From Penelope pileata (taxonomy: Eukaryota > Chordata > Aves > Galliformes > Cracidae), in the NCBI GenBank assembly GCA_013396635.1, contig WBMW01001713.1, forward strand, positions 1,804,289-1,868,288: 64,000 nucleotides of DNA, read 5' to 3'. Positions 35,756-48,200 of the stretch are shown piece after piece; position 1 is the first letter of the stretch, and every line of letters starts with the position of its first letter. The position numbers and the translations under genes were made by a program. The notes below the pieces were generated by a model that was not told where the DNA came from, did no database searches, and worked only from the letters and a program-made list of their open reading frames with translations.

Positions 35756-37026
35756 ATTTTGAAAATGTACAGTTTGTTTCTTGCATCAGGGTTGAAGTCT
35801 GTAAAGTCACTTTTTTTTTTTTTTCCTCCCCAGAGTTACATTAATCTCCTAATGGAAATGATTAATTTCTGGGGAAAACACGGAGAAGGATAATCCAGTC
35901 TCACAGTTAAAACAAACCAAAAACCCACACACTTGCTAATGTAGAGTTAAACAGTAATAGGCTGGATTATGCTTCCAAAAATTGTTCTTGTGAATTGGCT
36001 CTGGGTAGAAAGAAAACAGCAGAAGGATACTTCTGTCGGAGTCACACCACAAGCAGCGTGGGAATTTGTGTCCCTCTGCAAGTTTTTTTTTCTTGCTTTG
36101 AGGAATAAATAGTCTGTTCTGATCCTGAAGTCATGTATTTTGGAAAGGGGTTGCTTGTGCTGAATCCCTCTTCAATTGACACGTTGCCCAAGTTGACCCG
36201 TGTTGGGTGTGTAGCGAAGACGACATCCTTGTAGCCAGCAGTGTTACTGCAGGAGGCTTTGCACAGCATCCACTTTGGTTTTTCATTTTAACAATTATTT
36301 AATGTGTGTGTTCTTCTCAACAGCTGAGTGTTTTTTAAACAGTGTGTACTTCTTTTTAAGCATTGTGGATAACAGCCTGTGGATTTTGAATTTTTAAATA
36401 AGCTATTACAGATTCATTGCAGCATAACTGCGTCTGCTCTCCTGTCAGTGAAGGGAAACATGCAACTGGGAGCCACAGCCTGACATCACACAGCTTTCCT
36501 GAAGACAGAGCCAGGGCTGAAGGTGTCATTTATTATTTTATTTTTATTTTTTTGTATTTTTCCAGCTGTTTTGAATTAGGGTTTTATGGTAAGAGGATGG
36601 CGGGGAGAACAGTTCACAAATGGTCGTTAGGGAGTTGGTGCTGTTGCCAGTTGTAGTTGTCCTTAGGGCCTCCTACTGTTCCTTGATTTTTCTTCCCTCG
36701 GACTATTTTCTATGGGAGAGATTGAGTATTGTGGCAGTAGTTTCTTAAAATTTCTCAAAAGGCATTGCAGGATAATTGGAGGGATTAATGACAACACAGA
36801 GAGCATTACTGGCACTTGCTGCAATGAGCAGTTCAGTATTTTCCTATGGGTTGTCTCATATTTGGTCAAGTAGTCGTACAGGGCAACACAGCTACTGAAA
36901 TGTTACACACTGACATAGATGGTGCTCAGGAAGAGGTGGTGGTTTTGATTCCTTGAGGGTAAGCTGCCTCAGCTAAGCTTTGGAAAGACTTGGACAAGTC
37001 CAACACACTGTAAAGAGCGCAGTAAT

Positions 37027-37070
37027 TTTTTTTTATTTATTTATTTTTATTTGTTTTTTAATAATTAAAA
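37027..37070. repeat. T-rich (ATTT)n simple repeat
   Basis: Run of T interrupted by single A (ATTTATTTATTTTTATTTG) followed by an A-rich segment. Low-complexity sequence, potentially length-variable. Confidence 0.8.
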
Positions 37071-40000
37071 AAAGAAAGAGTTAATCTAAGTTTAAATCAG
37101 AGAGAAGAGGCAGCAAGGAGGTTCTCTTATTCAGGTAAGACTGTTTCCCAGCCTGTTTCAGTCAGTTGACAGTTTCTTTGTTGGTGGTTTCTTCTTTTGT
37201 AATGCACTAATTCTGTATCTTGTTAATGAAGCTCTCCAGCCAGTATTTGTCACTTTAATTTCGTAATATTTTGATTTAGAAGCTGCAGACGCCCCTTACA
37301 GTTCCTTGGTTGCATGTGATGACAAGTGCTGAGCACAGAGCCTCATGGCAAGGCTCCCAGGGCCCCGTTAGTCACTGCTGGGCACTGGCTGCTTTGTTGG
37401 CTAGGCTGATGGTCTGGGGAAAGATGGAACAATGGGGAACGTCTGGTTTGTGAAACTGGTGCAACGCCTTACAAATACGTCAGATTGCCCTTCTTCTGAT
37501 TTTTCAATACTTACTGCTTTTATCTTTCCAGCTTCATTTGCTAATTTTTGCGAGGTTTTTCAAACCTGACTTCTATTCCGGTGTTCTTTGAAAGCAAATT
37601 AGGAGGCTGAGTTTTGAAAAATTCTGATAGTTTGAGTGAGGATAGCTCGTCCCAGACGTATTTCATTTTACCGACGATTCCTGCCACAGGAATATTGCTC
37701 AAGCTGCTATGATTCATGAAGTATTTAGGTACAAGCTGTGGGCATTAAAACTACAAATGCTAAATAAACACATAGAAATACTTAATGAGCTTTAGCACCC
37801 AGCTTTGAAATTGTGTTAGCTTTTTAAACTTACCATTAAAATGATATCCTAAATCAGAAAGGCCTGATTAGGGAAATAAGAGCAGAGATTTTGCAGCTTG
37901 CACATGGAGAGCCCCCTGGTTATGTCAGCCTGTTGCTTGAGGAATCAGGGTCTCTTTTGGGGAATCAGCTGATTGACTTTCCTCCTCTGAACACCACTGC
38001 AGAGCACTTGAACCTTTACCAAGAAAAGCCTTTATAGAAGTATGCATGTTTGAAAATATATTGGCAGGAGAAAAAAATGACATGAAAGAACACAGCAGGA
38101 TTTCGTTAGCCATCTTTTCCTCACTGGAAGTAAATTCGTCACATCTAGTTTTTCCTGCAACATCAGCCTCTTCCGTTTGCATTTGTACATCTTCCACAAT
38201 ACAGCCCTCTTCTATTAGTGTCAGATGTAACCACTGTTAAAAGGAAATGCTTTCCTTCCAGCAGGAGGAAGGGCAGCTTTTTGTGCTGCTGAGGTGCTCG
38301 AGGACGTCGGGTCCCTTTTGATAGACAGCAAATTGATCTTGTGGCTTTGGTTTAACTTCAGCAAATCTTATCCAAATCAGGACAAATCATGGGATGTCAT
38401 TTCTTACGGCTCTGTCAGTGGCATTTTTGTTCGTTGTGTCTAACTTGCCCATCTTTTCCATGGCTGGCTGTAGGGTGCTGCCTGTTAAAACGTCAGAACA
38501 CCGGGGCTGATGCTGAATCACATCAGTGAACTGCTTCTTCTCCCTACAATGTCAGCTTTTAAAAGCTTTCTTGTTCTTGATGTATTGCCCTTTTTCTTCC
38601 ATTTTGCGTCAAAAAAATGGCTTGTGGATAAGTGGATTGGGTCGGAAAAATGGCAATTAATGAATCCATATGAATGGACATGTTTATAGGGTTTATCCTC
38701 TTTTTAAAACCATTGTTCTAATTTGTGATGCATCCAGAGGGTGAGTGTTTGGATTTAAGGAGGGCATTTGTCAGTGCCTTATTATTGACTTGAAGACCAA
38801 CCCTGTTATCTCAGTGCTGAGAGCACCATGGCAGCAGGCTCGTGCTGTGCCCTTGGTGGAACAAGGGTACCGTTCCTTGCAGTCCTTGCTTCTGCAGAAC
38901 AGATTTGTTGCTTTGGTCAATGTGAAATAGCTGTGGCTTGAGTTACTTCAGCATTTTCTTTCTGTATTTGAATAGTCTCTCTTTAGGAAAAACGCAGTGG
39001 TAGCTTGGGCTTGTACAGCTTTCCTCAGAAGTAGCTCAGACTTCCTTAAAATTAATTTATTTTTGTTTGGTATGTGTCTAAATGGATGTAATAATGGAGA
39101 AAACAACTGAAAAAGATTGAGTCGTGGCCTGGAGCATACGAGCTTAGGAGCTCACGTTTAGAAATGAGCATGCTTCTCTCTCCCATTTCATTTGATTTAA
39201 ACATTGGAGAGTGTAATTACGAGAGAGGATTTATGTTAACAGAAAGCTTGTAAGAAATAAAAACTACAGGAAATAATGTTTGAGGGAAGAGAAAGCTGAA
39301 TAAATCTCTTTCATAATATCCCTTAAAATTCCTCCGTAATATCCCTTAATCTCACTTACGTGTATTATATTTCTAGTGCCAACAGGAGGTAGAGAGAACT
39401 GTCCTTCACTGAAACAACTGCTAGAGATTGGTTTAGTACCAAGACTGTGTAGGATTTGGAAGGAGAAATGAAAGAATGTGTAGTTCTTAGGCAATTAAAT
39501 GTGCGGGTTATTTTTTTGTTTTCCTAGAATGCATTCTTAATAAAAACATGGCAGTTTTTCTGTGGTGTTAATAAATTCAGATGTTAGAAGGGAAGGGTAA
39601 TTTGAAAACTCGTGCTTTTGAAGCATCTCTGGAGGCGACAAGGGTTAGGTTGGGGGAGAAAAGACAAATTACTTAGTTTAACAACACGTTTTGCAGAACA
39701 GAGCTGACAGGTTTTCTTGAAGTGTCTTCACTAAGAGTGAAACGAGGTTCCTGCTGCCCGTGGCACGGCTGTGGCTGTTAGCCTGGCCTTGCTCTTGCAT
39801 GGCGGAACGCGTCGTGGGTGTTCCGTTTCCCTTTTGTGTTTGGTTAGCATCTTGTTTTCCTTTATTTGGGTAAGTTCTGCTCTTGAGATGTTTCTCGAAG
39901 GTCTCTCTCACCATTCCAAAGCTGTTCACAGATAAAGCTGCAAAGCAGTATAAGTGGATGAAATAAATGTTGAAAGAAAGGGTTCTAGCTTGCCTTGCTT

Positions 40001-42504
40001 ACAGGCACCTCTAGCTCCTTGTGTATGGGAATGTATCCATGTCAGCACTGCTGCACTGAAGTGTGAAAAGCAGCAGGCAGTGATACCTGTGTTTTATAAT
40101 AAACCTCTAAGGACCAACCATCACTGGAGGGGGTGGAGGCTGTCATGCAGTAAACCCAAGCCATTTTCACTGGTCCCTGCTGGTGCAAGGCGTTACCGTG
40201 GTGGTTGCACTATGATCTCATGGAGTGATGTGCAGTTCGGCTGCCCTCTAGCCTTTTTTCTTCAACATTTTTAATACTTCCTTCTCTGTGCGTGTGTGAA
40301 AATTGTGTGTTTGCATAAGCTAGTTTAAATGAATTTAAGTACAGGTTTCAAAAATCTTTCCTACTGAAATAAACGATTTAAAAGATGGCCTGTGTCTGAA
40401 GTGTTAATTTCTCACATCAAAAACTGCATTGATACCGCCACCGTGTTCTGCAGCGTGGGGTTTGACTGTCTTTGGGAATGATGCTGAGATAAGCTGGAGT
40501 TTGTGTGGCTCTTCTCGATGAACCTCTGGAATGTAGCAAGTAAATATGCCAGTGTCACTTGGTTAAAAAAAAAGGTCCATAAGCTAGCAGGAAGCTGCAG
40601 TTCATTGGAGAGATTGGTGTTGATTTTGCTTTTAGAGATTATTCAATTAATGATGTGGTTTTCTTTCCATGGTAGTTCATCAGATTTTTCCCGTTTTCTC
40701 TACGCTACAGGTATAAATTACGTGCACTGAACACAGATCTCAGGCAGATTGGTTTTTAATTTACGGAGCAACTACGTGGAAGATGAATTAAAAATGAAGA
40801 GCGGATGAGCAGCAAGCAAGGCACTGTGCTGCATCAGCTTTTTGCCTGGGGGTGTTTCTCCACTCTCTCTGCCTCTGTTCCCCCTAAGCCCTGCTGAACA
40901 GGGTCGTGCAGCCCTCAGCATGAAATGCTGTGGGGTCATTGCTTGAGCCTTGGGCTCCTTCTCCTCTTTTTCCTTAATGGAACAATTCATTTCAAATGTA
41001 CCTACAAAGGGAGAGGGACTGAGGTTGATTTCTTTCCCCCTTTTGTTACTTCCGAATTGCTGAATTTGAAGAAATACGCCACTGAATAATGTAAAAAGCA
41101 ACACAGAATTGATTTGTTCATAATGCCTGTTTTCCTTTTCTCGTTCCTTTTCAAGGCTTCTCTTGTTCCTCGTGAGTGGCTGGCAAGCAAGCTTTCTGAA
41201 GAGCAGCTTTATGGAGACTGCCATGCTGCCTGTGTGCTGTAGGGCAGGCAGCAGCCTGAGCCCGCGAGCTTGGAACAGCCTCAGGTGCTTCTGGGGTCAG
41301 ATGCCTTTTCTGGGAAAAGACTTATTTTCTCCCCTGTCCCAACTGCATCTCTCTCTTCAACACAACCTTTGTGATTCTGGGTCTGTCTCTCTCCTGTTAC
41401 ATCCCCTGTTTGTCTGTGACTTCTGTCTTGCATACACTTCCTTGCCTTTAAATACGATTTTCTTAGGGGCTGGGGCATCTTTCTGCAGCACCTGGTAGAA
41501 GTGGCTGGAGTGAGAGTTCTGGAGCCATTTTTCAAATCAAGGAGCACATCAAGGTCTCCTTTGGCCTCTTTCCTTGTTTTCTTGCCTCTTGGAGGGGGTG
41601 TCCATTCTGCAGAGGGGCAGGCTGGGGAGAGGCACCTCATCCCCTCCTTGCTGCAGTGGTTTTCATTGGGGGTGTACTTTCAGCTGTCTTTCACTGGGTA
41701 TATACACTAGCGAGTCGATTGACTGAATTCCCCTTTTGTAATTGTAAGAAGTATGCAGTACTGCCATGGTTTTATAACTTCATCTTTTTTTTTTCCTTTT
41801 TGCATGTGAAGGAACCCCTATGGGGGGAGAGAGGGCTTTGAGTCTCTGGGAGAAGTGGAGGAGCTGAGCCACAGCAAGGTGCTGCCAGAGGCACGGAATG
41901 GCTGAGCCGAACGTGGATCATCTTTTTTGTATTAATGTAAGATTTTGTGAGTGAGAACGTAAGGTAACAGATGATATCCAGATGTAAGCAGATGATATTG
42001 CTCTGGCATGAACCGTGTGCCTTGATTGAACAGTGGAAAGACATGTTTTTGTAACAGCAAATAAATTGCATGCAGAAGACTGAGTCCATGCCTTTAACTT
42101 GTAAGCAATGTTTTTATTTTCACTTAAATTGAGTGCTGTTGCTGAAACACGCATCCTTACATAGCTGATATTTATCTCTGCGCTGGTATTTGCCTCTCAG
42201 TTCCCAAATTTTTGTTCAATTTAGAACTTGAGGACAAAATGCAGACCCAAAGTCTTGTTGTTCCCCTGAACTAGTACAAGAGGCTGTTAGCTGCTCCTGT
42301 GCACAACTCACCCTTACCGAAGGTCTTTACCTTCTTTAGAAGCAGCAGGTTTTATTTCTTGTGTGTAACATGAAATAATGAGCATCTCAGGAACCTGATA
42401 AAAAGTTCCAGGGTGTAAGACTACAGTTTTTGTTTTGAAATGTTCAAAAGGGTCTGCTCAAAGGTGGTCTGCAAAGGGAAAAATTAAAGTGTATTTTTTC
42501 AATG

Positions 42505-42522
42505 TATTTATTTATTTATTTT
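42505..42522. repeat. (ATTT)4 microsatellite
   Basis: Four ATTT units in TATTTATTTATTTATTTTTG. A short perfect tetranucleotide repeat in intergenic DNA. Confidence 0.8.
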
Positions 42523-44886
42523 TGTGCAGTGAAACCCCAAGTGAGCCCAGGTCATTTTAAAACTAAAGAGAGATCTCGTACAAGAGGACAGCCAGCATTT
42601 GAGTGGCAATACATCTTTCTTTTTCTTTTCAGGTAGGAAAATATTTTACTTCTTTTATGGAAAAAGGAGAAGTTGATAAGTAAGGTCACGTGATATAGCC
42701 AGGCACTTAGATAATTCATTGCTTATTGTAAGAGCACATTGCAACCAAGGGTGGTAACCCGTGGCTTATGTAGCTCGCTGCGTGACTGTGCAGAGTTTCT
42801 TTAATGTTTTGGGAGTACAGGAGAAGCTCATTCTGTAGGCAGAGTTCTATGGAAATGTTCTTGGAAAGCATGGGGAGAGGGAGCTACAGCCTCATACAGG
42901 AGCAAGCTCAAAGCAGGGGCTTAGAGGAAAATGTCAGTGTAGTGAATAGCTCCATAGGGCTGGGAAAAGCAGAAGCAAATTCTGAGTTTCCCAATGCTGA
43001 AATAGCAGTCTGCACTTCCATGAGCATAAACGTGTAAGATGTATTCAAAACATTCATTTAAGTGATGCTTATGATGTAATCTGTCATATTGCTTGGCTGG
43101 GGATATTTGATATTCACACGCATTTTAGGAACTTTAGACTTGTGCTACGTGGGGTAAATCTTAGCAAGGTAAGTAACTTCTGGCAGGTGATGGTTGGCTT
43201 ATGCCCTGAAAGCGTTATAGGTTGATTATTTACGTATCATCCTCTATAACGATGGCTGTAATGAAATGTTTCTGCTAGTCTCTAAGTTTTTGTGATGTAA
43301 TCCATCTGAGTGTACACTGATGAGAACTAGAGGACTTCTGATAACAGAAGTATGAGCTGTGTTGAAGAGTACGTTTAAAATGACCCTCCTCCAGAATTTT
43401 GCTGCTTGGAGCAGACTGTCTCGGTGATCTGGATTACAGAGCACACCCACACAGCAGCATCAGCACAGCTGGGGAGAACTGCAGGGACTTCTCAAGTAAG
43501 AATAAAGAGCAACAGAAAAGCTAATGCACCATCACCACTTTTAATCTTGTTCTGACCCAGAAGCCGTTGCAAGCAGTTACTTGACAGCACAAAAAAATTA
43601 CATGGTAGCTCTACAGATCTTCACCTTCCATTGCAGAATTAATCTTTTAAAGACTGGACAGCGATCAAATGGCTTAAGAACAATCTTGGTCTTTCCTGAA
43701 AGGATCCAGTCCTTGCTGATTTATGACAATCCACCATCTAGAAGTCTGTCTGTGGGAACTCAGAAGCCACAGGACAGGAACTCAACCTCCTCCTCAGTGC
43801 CTCAGCTGGCTGTTCCTGTTAAGCCCTTGACATTCCAGTTTTGTTCTGGAGCAAGTTTTCACTTATATAGATTAATGTTAGTGTGGTGGACGAGGGCAGG
43901 TCACTCTAGGGACTTCAAAGGTTGCAGAATGCAGCAGCTTTTCCCTGAAGTCTGCCAGGTACTGGGAGAGACCATACTCAGCAGCACACGCAGCATTGTG
44001 TTGTGTTTAATGTCTGTGAAGTCAGAAACTTGTTCCATTTTAATTGAATCTAGTCTTGCTCCCAGTAATGTCTGAGCACTACAGTTCTAGAGAAAGGATG
44101 ATCTGTTCCTGGGGCCTCTTGCCCGCAGTACTGTGTTACCACCAAAGCTGTAGATGAACTTTGTCACTGTCAGCTGGAAGCAGGGTGGTGTATACAGGGA
44201 TGACTCTTACTTTATTATAAATCCCAAAGTGTACTTGGGGAGTAGACAGAGAAAAGTGGGGGATGTGGTGCTTTCTGTCCCTGTTCAGAAAGAATGTTTT
44301 TCATAAAGGGTTTGAAGCTGTACATGTAAGATGATAAAGAGCAGAACCAGCGTGGCATGAACACACAAGCTTAGAGCCAATGTGAAATATGCCCCAGGCT
44401 TGGTCTTAAATCATAGTTTACGTCTTGTCACAGACATCTGTATATTATTACTTATTTTCAAGTACATTACTTTTCTTCTTAGGAGTTGAAGTAATGCTTA
44501 AACATAAGGTTATTGCATGCAGCTTTGCATTTAATTTGCAAAGTGCTGGAATAAGGAAACTATTTGAGGATAAACGTATTAGCCATTTGGTTATTTGAGA
44601 ATATCTGCTAGCCATTATGCAGAGACACAGCATGCTTGCTACTATGGTACCTAACAAATATTTACTAAACAACATCTTGCTTAAATGATGTTCCTGGTTG
44701 TTTTTCCAGTGCGTTTGGCTGTATGAGAGCTGTCAAAGGAAGTGCCCTGATGGTGGTTACGCGGTGTCAGGAGTAGTGGTGCCATGCTGCCCTGTTCTCA
44801 GTTTTGGTAAGGAACTGGTGTATCTGTCCTGCCCTGGGGTTCATCAGCAGGTCTGGGTGCCTTGCAGAAGGTGTTGGTGTCACACT

Positions 44887-44930
44887 GCCATTTTGCCACA
44901 GAGGGAGAAACTGAGGCACAAAGGAGAAGC
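44887..44930 (+). mobile_element. Probable MIR/CORE-SINE core fragment
   Basis: CCATTTTGCCACAGAGGGAG then AAACTGAGGCACAAAGGAGA resembles the MIR core (CCATTTTACAGATGAGGAAACTGAGGCACAGAGAGG). MIR relics are ancient and shared by amniotes, so a worn 44-bp piece in a bird is plausible. No tRNA-like head or tail was recognised. Confidence 0.5.
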
Positions 44931-45260
44931 AGAAGGTGTTTTGGTCGGTGTGTAACAGTAATGGTATCAGGCTGGAGATTAAGCCAGCTCTGCTGAGACT
45001 ATATCCAGTACTTTCCAGTGGGTCATAAATGCATAAAATAATCAAGCAAGAACTTTGTCAGAGCACATCTGCTCCAGTGTTTCTGGCAAAAGTATATCCG
45101 TTATCCCAATTAAATCATGTGGCCCGACACTGATGATGTGTGAAGGTAAAGCCATCAGTGGCCTGGCTGTGTCTTTCAGACAGACCAAGAAAAATGTTGG
45201 GCAAGCTAAGTCCATTTAAACTCTGGTACTGCCAGGGCTGTATATGGGTGTATATGGAAG

Positions 45261-45290
45261 TGGAGCCCCCGGGATTTCAGTGGGGCTCCA
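45261..45290. repeat. Short inverted repeat (9-bp stem, 12-base loop)
   Basis: TGGAGCCCC pairs exactly with GGGGCTCCA across a 12-base loop. A single isolated hairpin with no surrounding context; role unknown. Confidence 0.6.
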
Positions 45291-48200
45291 TGCAGACAAA
45301 ATGATCTTGCTCACTCAAGGAAGCTTATAATATCAAAACCACTGTGAGCAAATAGTCTCTAGACAAAGCTTACTGAGCTGAAGGCTTTCCAATAGCGTGT
45401 CAGTTAACGTTCCCAAGAAGTGGGTTACCTGAGATTAATAATGCATTGGGAGGGCTGAGATAGCCCACTGCTCCTATCAAGTCTTCTGGGGAAGGGGTAA
45501 GTCATTTTGTCCTCTCGCTGTTTTGTTTGCATAAATGTGGAAAATAAGTTTCTTCAAACAGACAAATAGAAAGTGATTGTCTAGGACTAACTGTAAAAAG
45601 GAAACACAAGCCTCTTGATTCACCCCCATACTCTAAGGTGTTTGGTTTTTCTTCAAGGGTAAAAGGAGGTAACAAATCCTACAAGGCTTATACATTTATT
45701 GTTTTCTATACAAGTGTTTTGTGCTTCTTTTTGATCCTTGAAGTGCTTCTTTTTCAGTGCTGGCTATAAGCAAGCCCATAGAGTGGGATTTTTTCCTGCT
45801 GCTGTGCATGTGTATGAGCAGCTTCCAGGGGAGGCTGTTGTGGTGCATCCCTTTGGTTTACCTTGGGCTCGCCGAGCCCTTTGGCTAGGCACAAGTTCTT
45901 CACTGTGTTATTCTCCCTGTCATTTCTCGTTAGACAGTGACATTGAATGCTCTGATGATATCAACCAACTATGTGTTCCTTCAGTGTCAAGTATTTGAGA
46001 TGAAAATGCAATAGGCAGTTAGACTAAAATAAAAATATCCTGCTGGCAAGGGGACAAATTGAATTAAGTCAGTGCTGCTCTGGATGTTGGTAACTGTGGG
46101 TGAATTTTAATTTTTCATGGTTCGTTCTAAAGAGCTGCTGAGACACCCAGCATTTCACATATTAAGGCTAAATTACTGTTTTAAATTTATTTTCTAATTC
46201 ACTTTAGTATCTCAAAAATATCTTATTCCCACACTGCAAAACTTGAAGAGGCTCTTTATCCACAACCTGGAACACGAGAAGTGGAAAAGGAACGTCTAAA
46301 GTAAGAGAAGATTGTCACATGAGCAAATGGGTATAAACTGGCTGGGAATGAAACATGTTTCACACCATTAGGGAGGGAAATTTTCTGTTACAGCTTCTCA
46401 AAGGAGTGGTGGGGACCAAGGCCCCAAGTGCTTTTTTGTGAGGCTCAATCAGATCATGAAAGAACTACAAATAGGTCTGCAATTCCAAGAGACAGCACTC
46501 AGTGGTGTAGGAAGACTCTTCTGTGCAACAGTCGCCTAGGAACAGTCTCGGAGGCTGGTAAATATTGAAGGAAGGGTGATCTTCAAAAGGTGTTCTTAAA
46601 AATACAGTGGTAGTTCTAATTTGTAAGCAGTAGTAGGTATCGAGTTCAGTTGTACCGAGGGGACGAGTATGCCTGGCTAGAGTCGTGCAGCTCGTACTGA
46701 AATCTGCCGCTTCTGGGAGCTCACGGGGCAGCCCAGAGCTTTCTTAGGTTATGCCTTCTGTTGACATTCAAGTTCTTAGGATGAAAATTTTCAAGTTCTG
46801 ATGTCTGCAGGTTAAAGAATTTGAGCTTTCGAATAGCTGTGAGCCTTTGTTTATCTTCATTTAGATTGTTGGGATCTGAACTACTCCGAAAACACAAATT
46901 TGTGCAGCTTTTCCAAAGATGGAGTCTGGCTCCTCTGTCAGTACTGCAGGATTAATCAGAGCTCGTAAACAGATATTTTGTGCATAACTAATTACAAGCT
47001 ATGGAAAAATATTCTTTTAGTTTTCCCTGAAAGATCAGGCTCAGGTTTTCGAGTCGTAACACATTTATTGTGGTAACGCCAATTGAAGTCATGTGAGTGG
47101 AGAACCATAAGGGTTCCATTAGCACACATGGAAAGTGGGATTGGATCTGTAATAGTACTGACAGTGTGTCCCATTCAGAAGGATTATTTTTTCAAAATTA
47201 AGCAAAACTCTCAAGTGGCTTAACATTTAGTTGACAGTGCCAGCACGCTTTAATTTCCATTAGAACTGAAGTTGCCACGCTCTCCATGTTAAATGGAAAT
47301 AGTGTTCTGCTGATGTCACCGGTGAGCTTTATTTTCTCCCAGTAAAAATGTTTGTGTTAGAGTGGCTTCTTGACAGGAAATCCCTGAGAATATGTTTGTC
47401 TTGGTGATCTGCTTCTCCTTTCGATGAAAATTGCTATACCAGTCAGCTTGTGGGAAGATAAAGCATTGCATTTCTTTTTTTATTGCTGTCAATCTAAATC
47501 TAACGTACAATACTAGATATTGGAAGAGATGTGGATTGTTCCTGCCTGGAAGCCTGCTCTGGGAAGAGGTGTCTCATCCCAATGCTCAAAGGCTGTTTCT
47601 CATTTTGTTGATTTTTTAATTATTTTTTTAAAGTGATATTTATCTTTTCTGTTGGAACGTGTCCACCGATACACAAACAGTTTTGGGAAATCCTCTCTTG
47701 TATCTCAGATTTCTGTTTCTCTTCTTCCCTCCCAGGCCTCGAAGATGTGCCAGGATACCCAGGGCTGCTTTGCTGCCCTTCATCCTTTCAGCCCCCGTTT
47801 GATGCTCACAGTAGAGCTGCTCAGTTCACGTACACTGCACTCCACCTTTGCAGAGCTTTTCCTCATGGAGCTGGTGAGAGGCACTCTTCTTTCAACCTGT
47901 TTCAGCTGTGTCCCTTCCATGTGTCACAACTCCTCACACAAAAACCTCTCCAGGTACTCAGGGAGTAGAAGTCCATTTGTCTGTTGCTATCAGACTAAAT
48001 GCTTTGTGCGCGTGCAGTGGTCCTTGGTGGGACCATTCTGGAAAATGCTGTTACCTGGGTTTTCCAGCACAGCAAGAAATGTTGCTAATCCCAGCTTAAA
48101 AACAACAACCAAGTTTGGCTAACGCAGAAGCACTTTCCCAGTTGATTCCTTATTATTTAACACTTCACTTGAGCAAAATAGTCTTTTTTTCTTCCCCTCG

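Noticed and set aside
40772..41224. 150-codon minus-strand frame, Lys/Glu-rich
   Set aside because: Low-complexity charge runs arise from A/G-rich sequence; no homologue recognised and no splice structure.
43581..44075. Longest frame in the window (164 codons, plus strand)
   Set aside because: Composition is unremarkable, no motif is recognisable, and there is no neighbouring exon or CpG-rich promoter. Treated as chance.
47633..48122. Two overlapping frames of 111 and 156 codons on the same strand
   Set aside because: Two long frames in different phases over the same bases point to base composition rather than coding; no domain seen.
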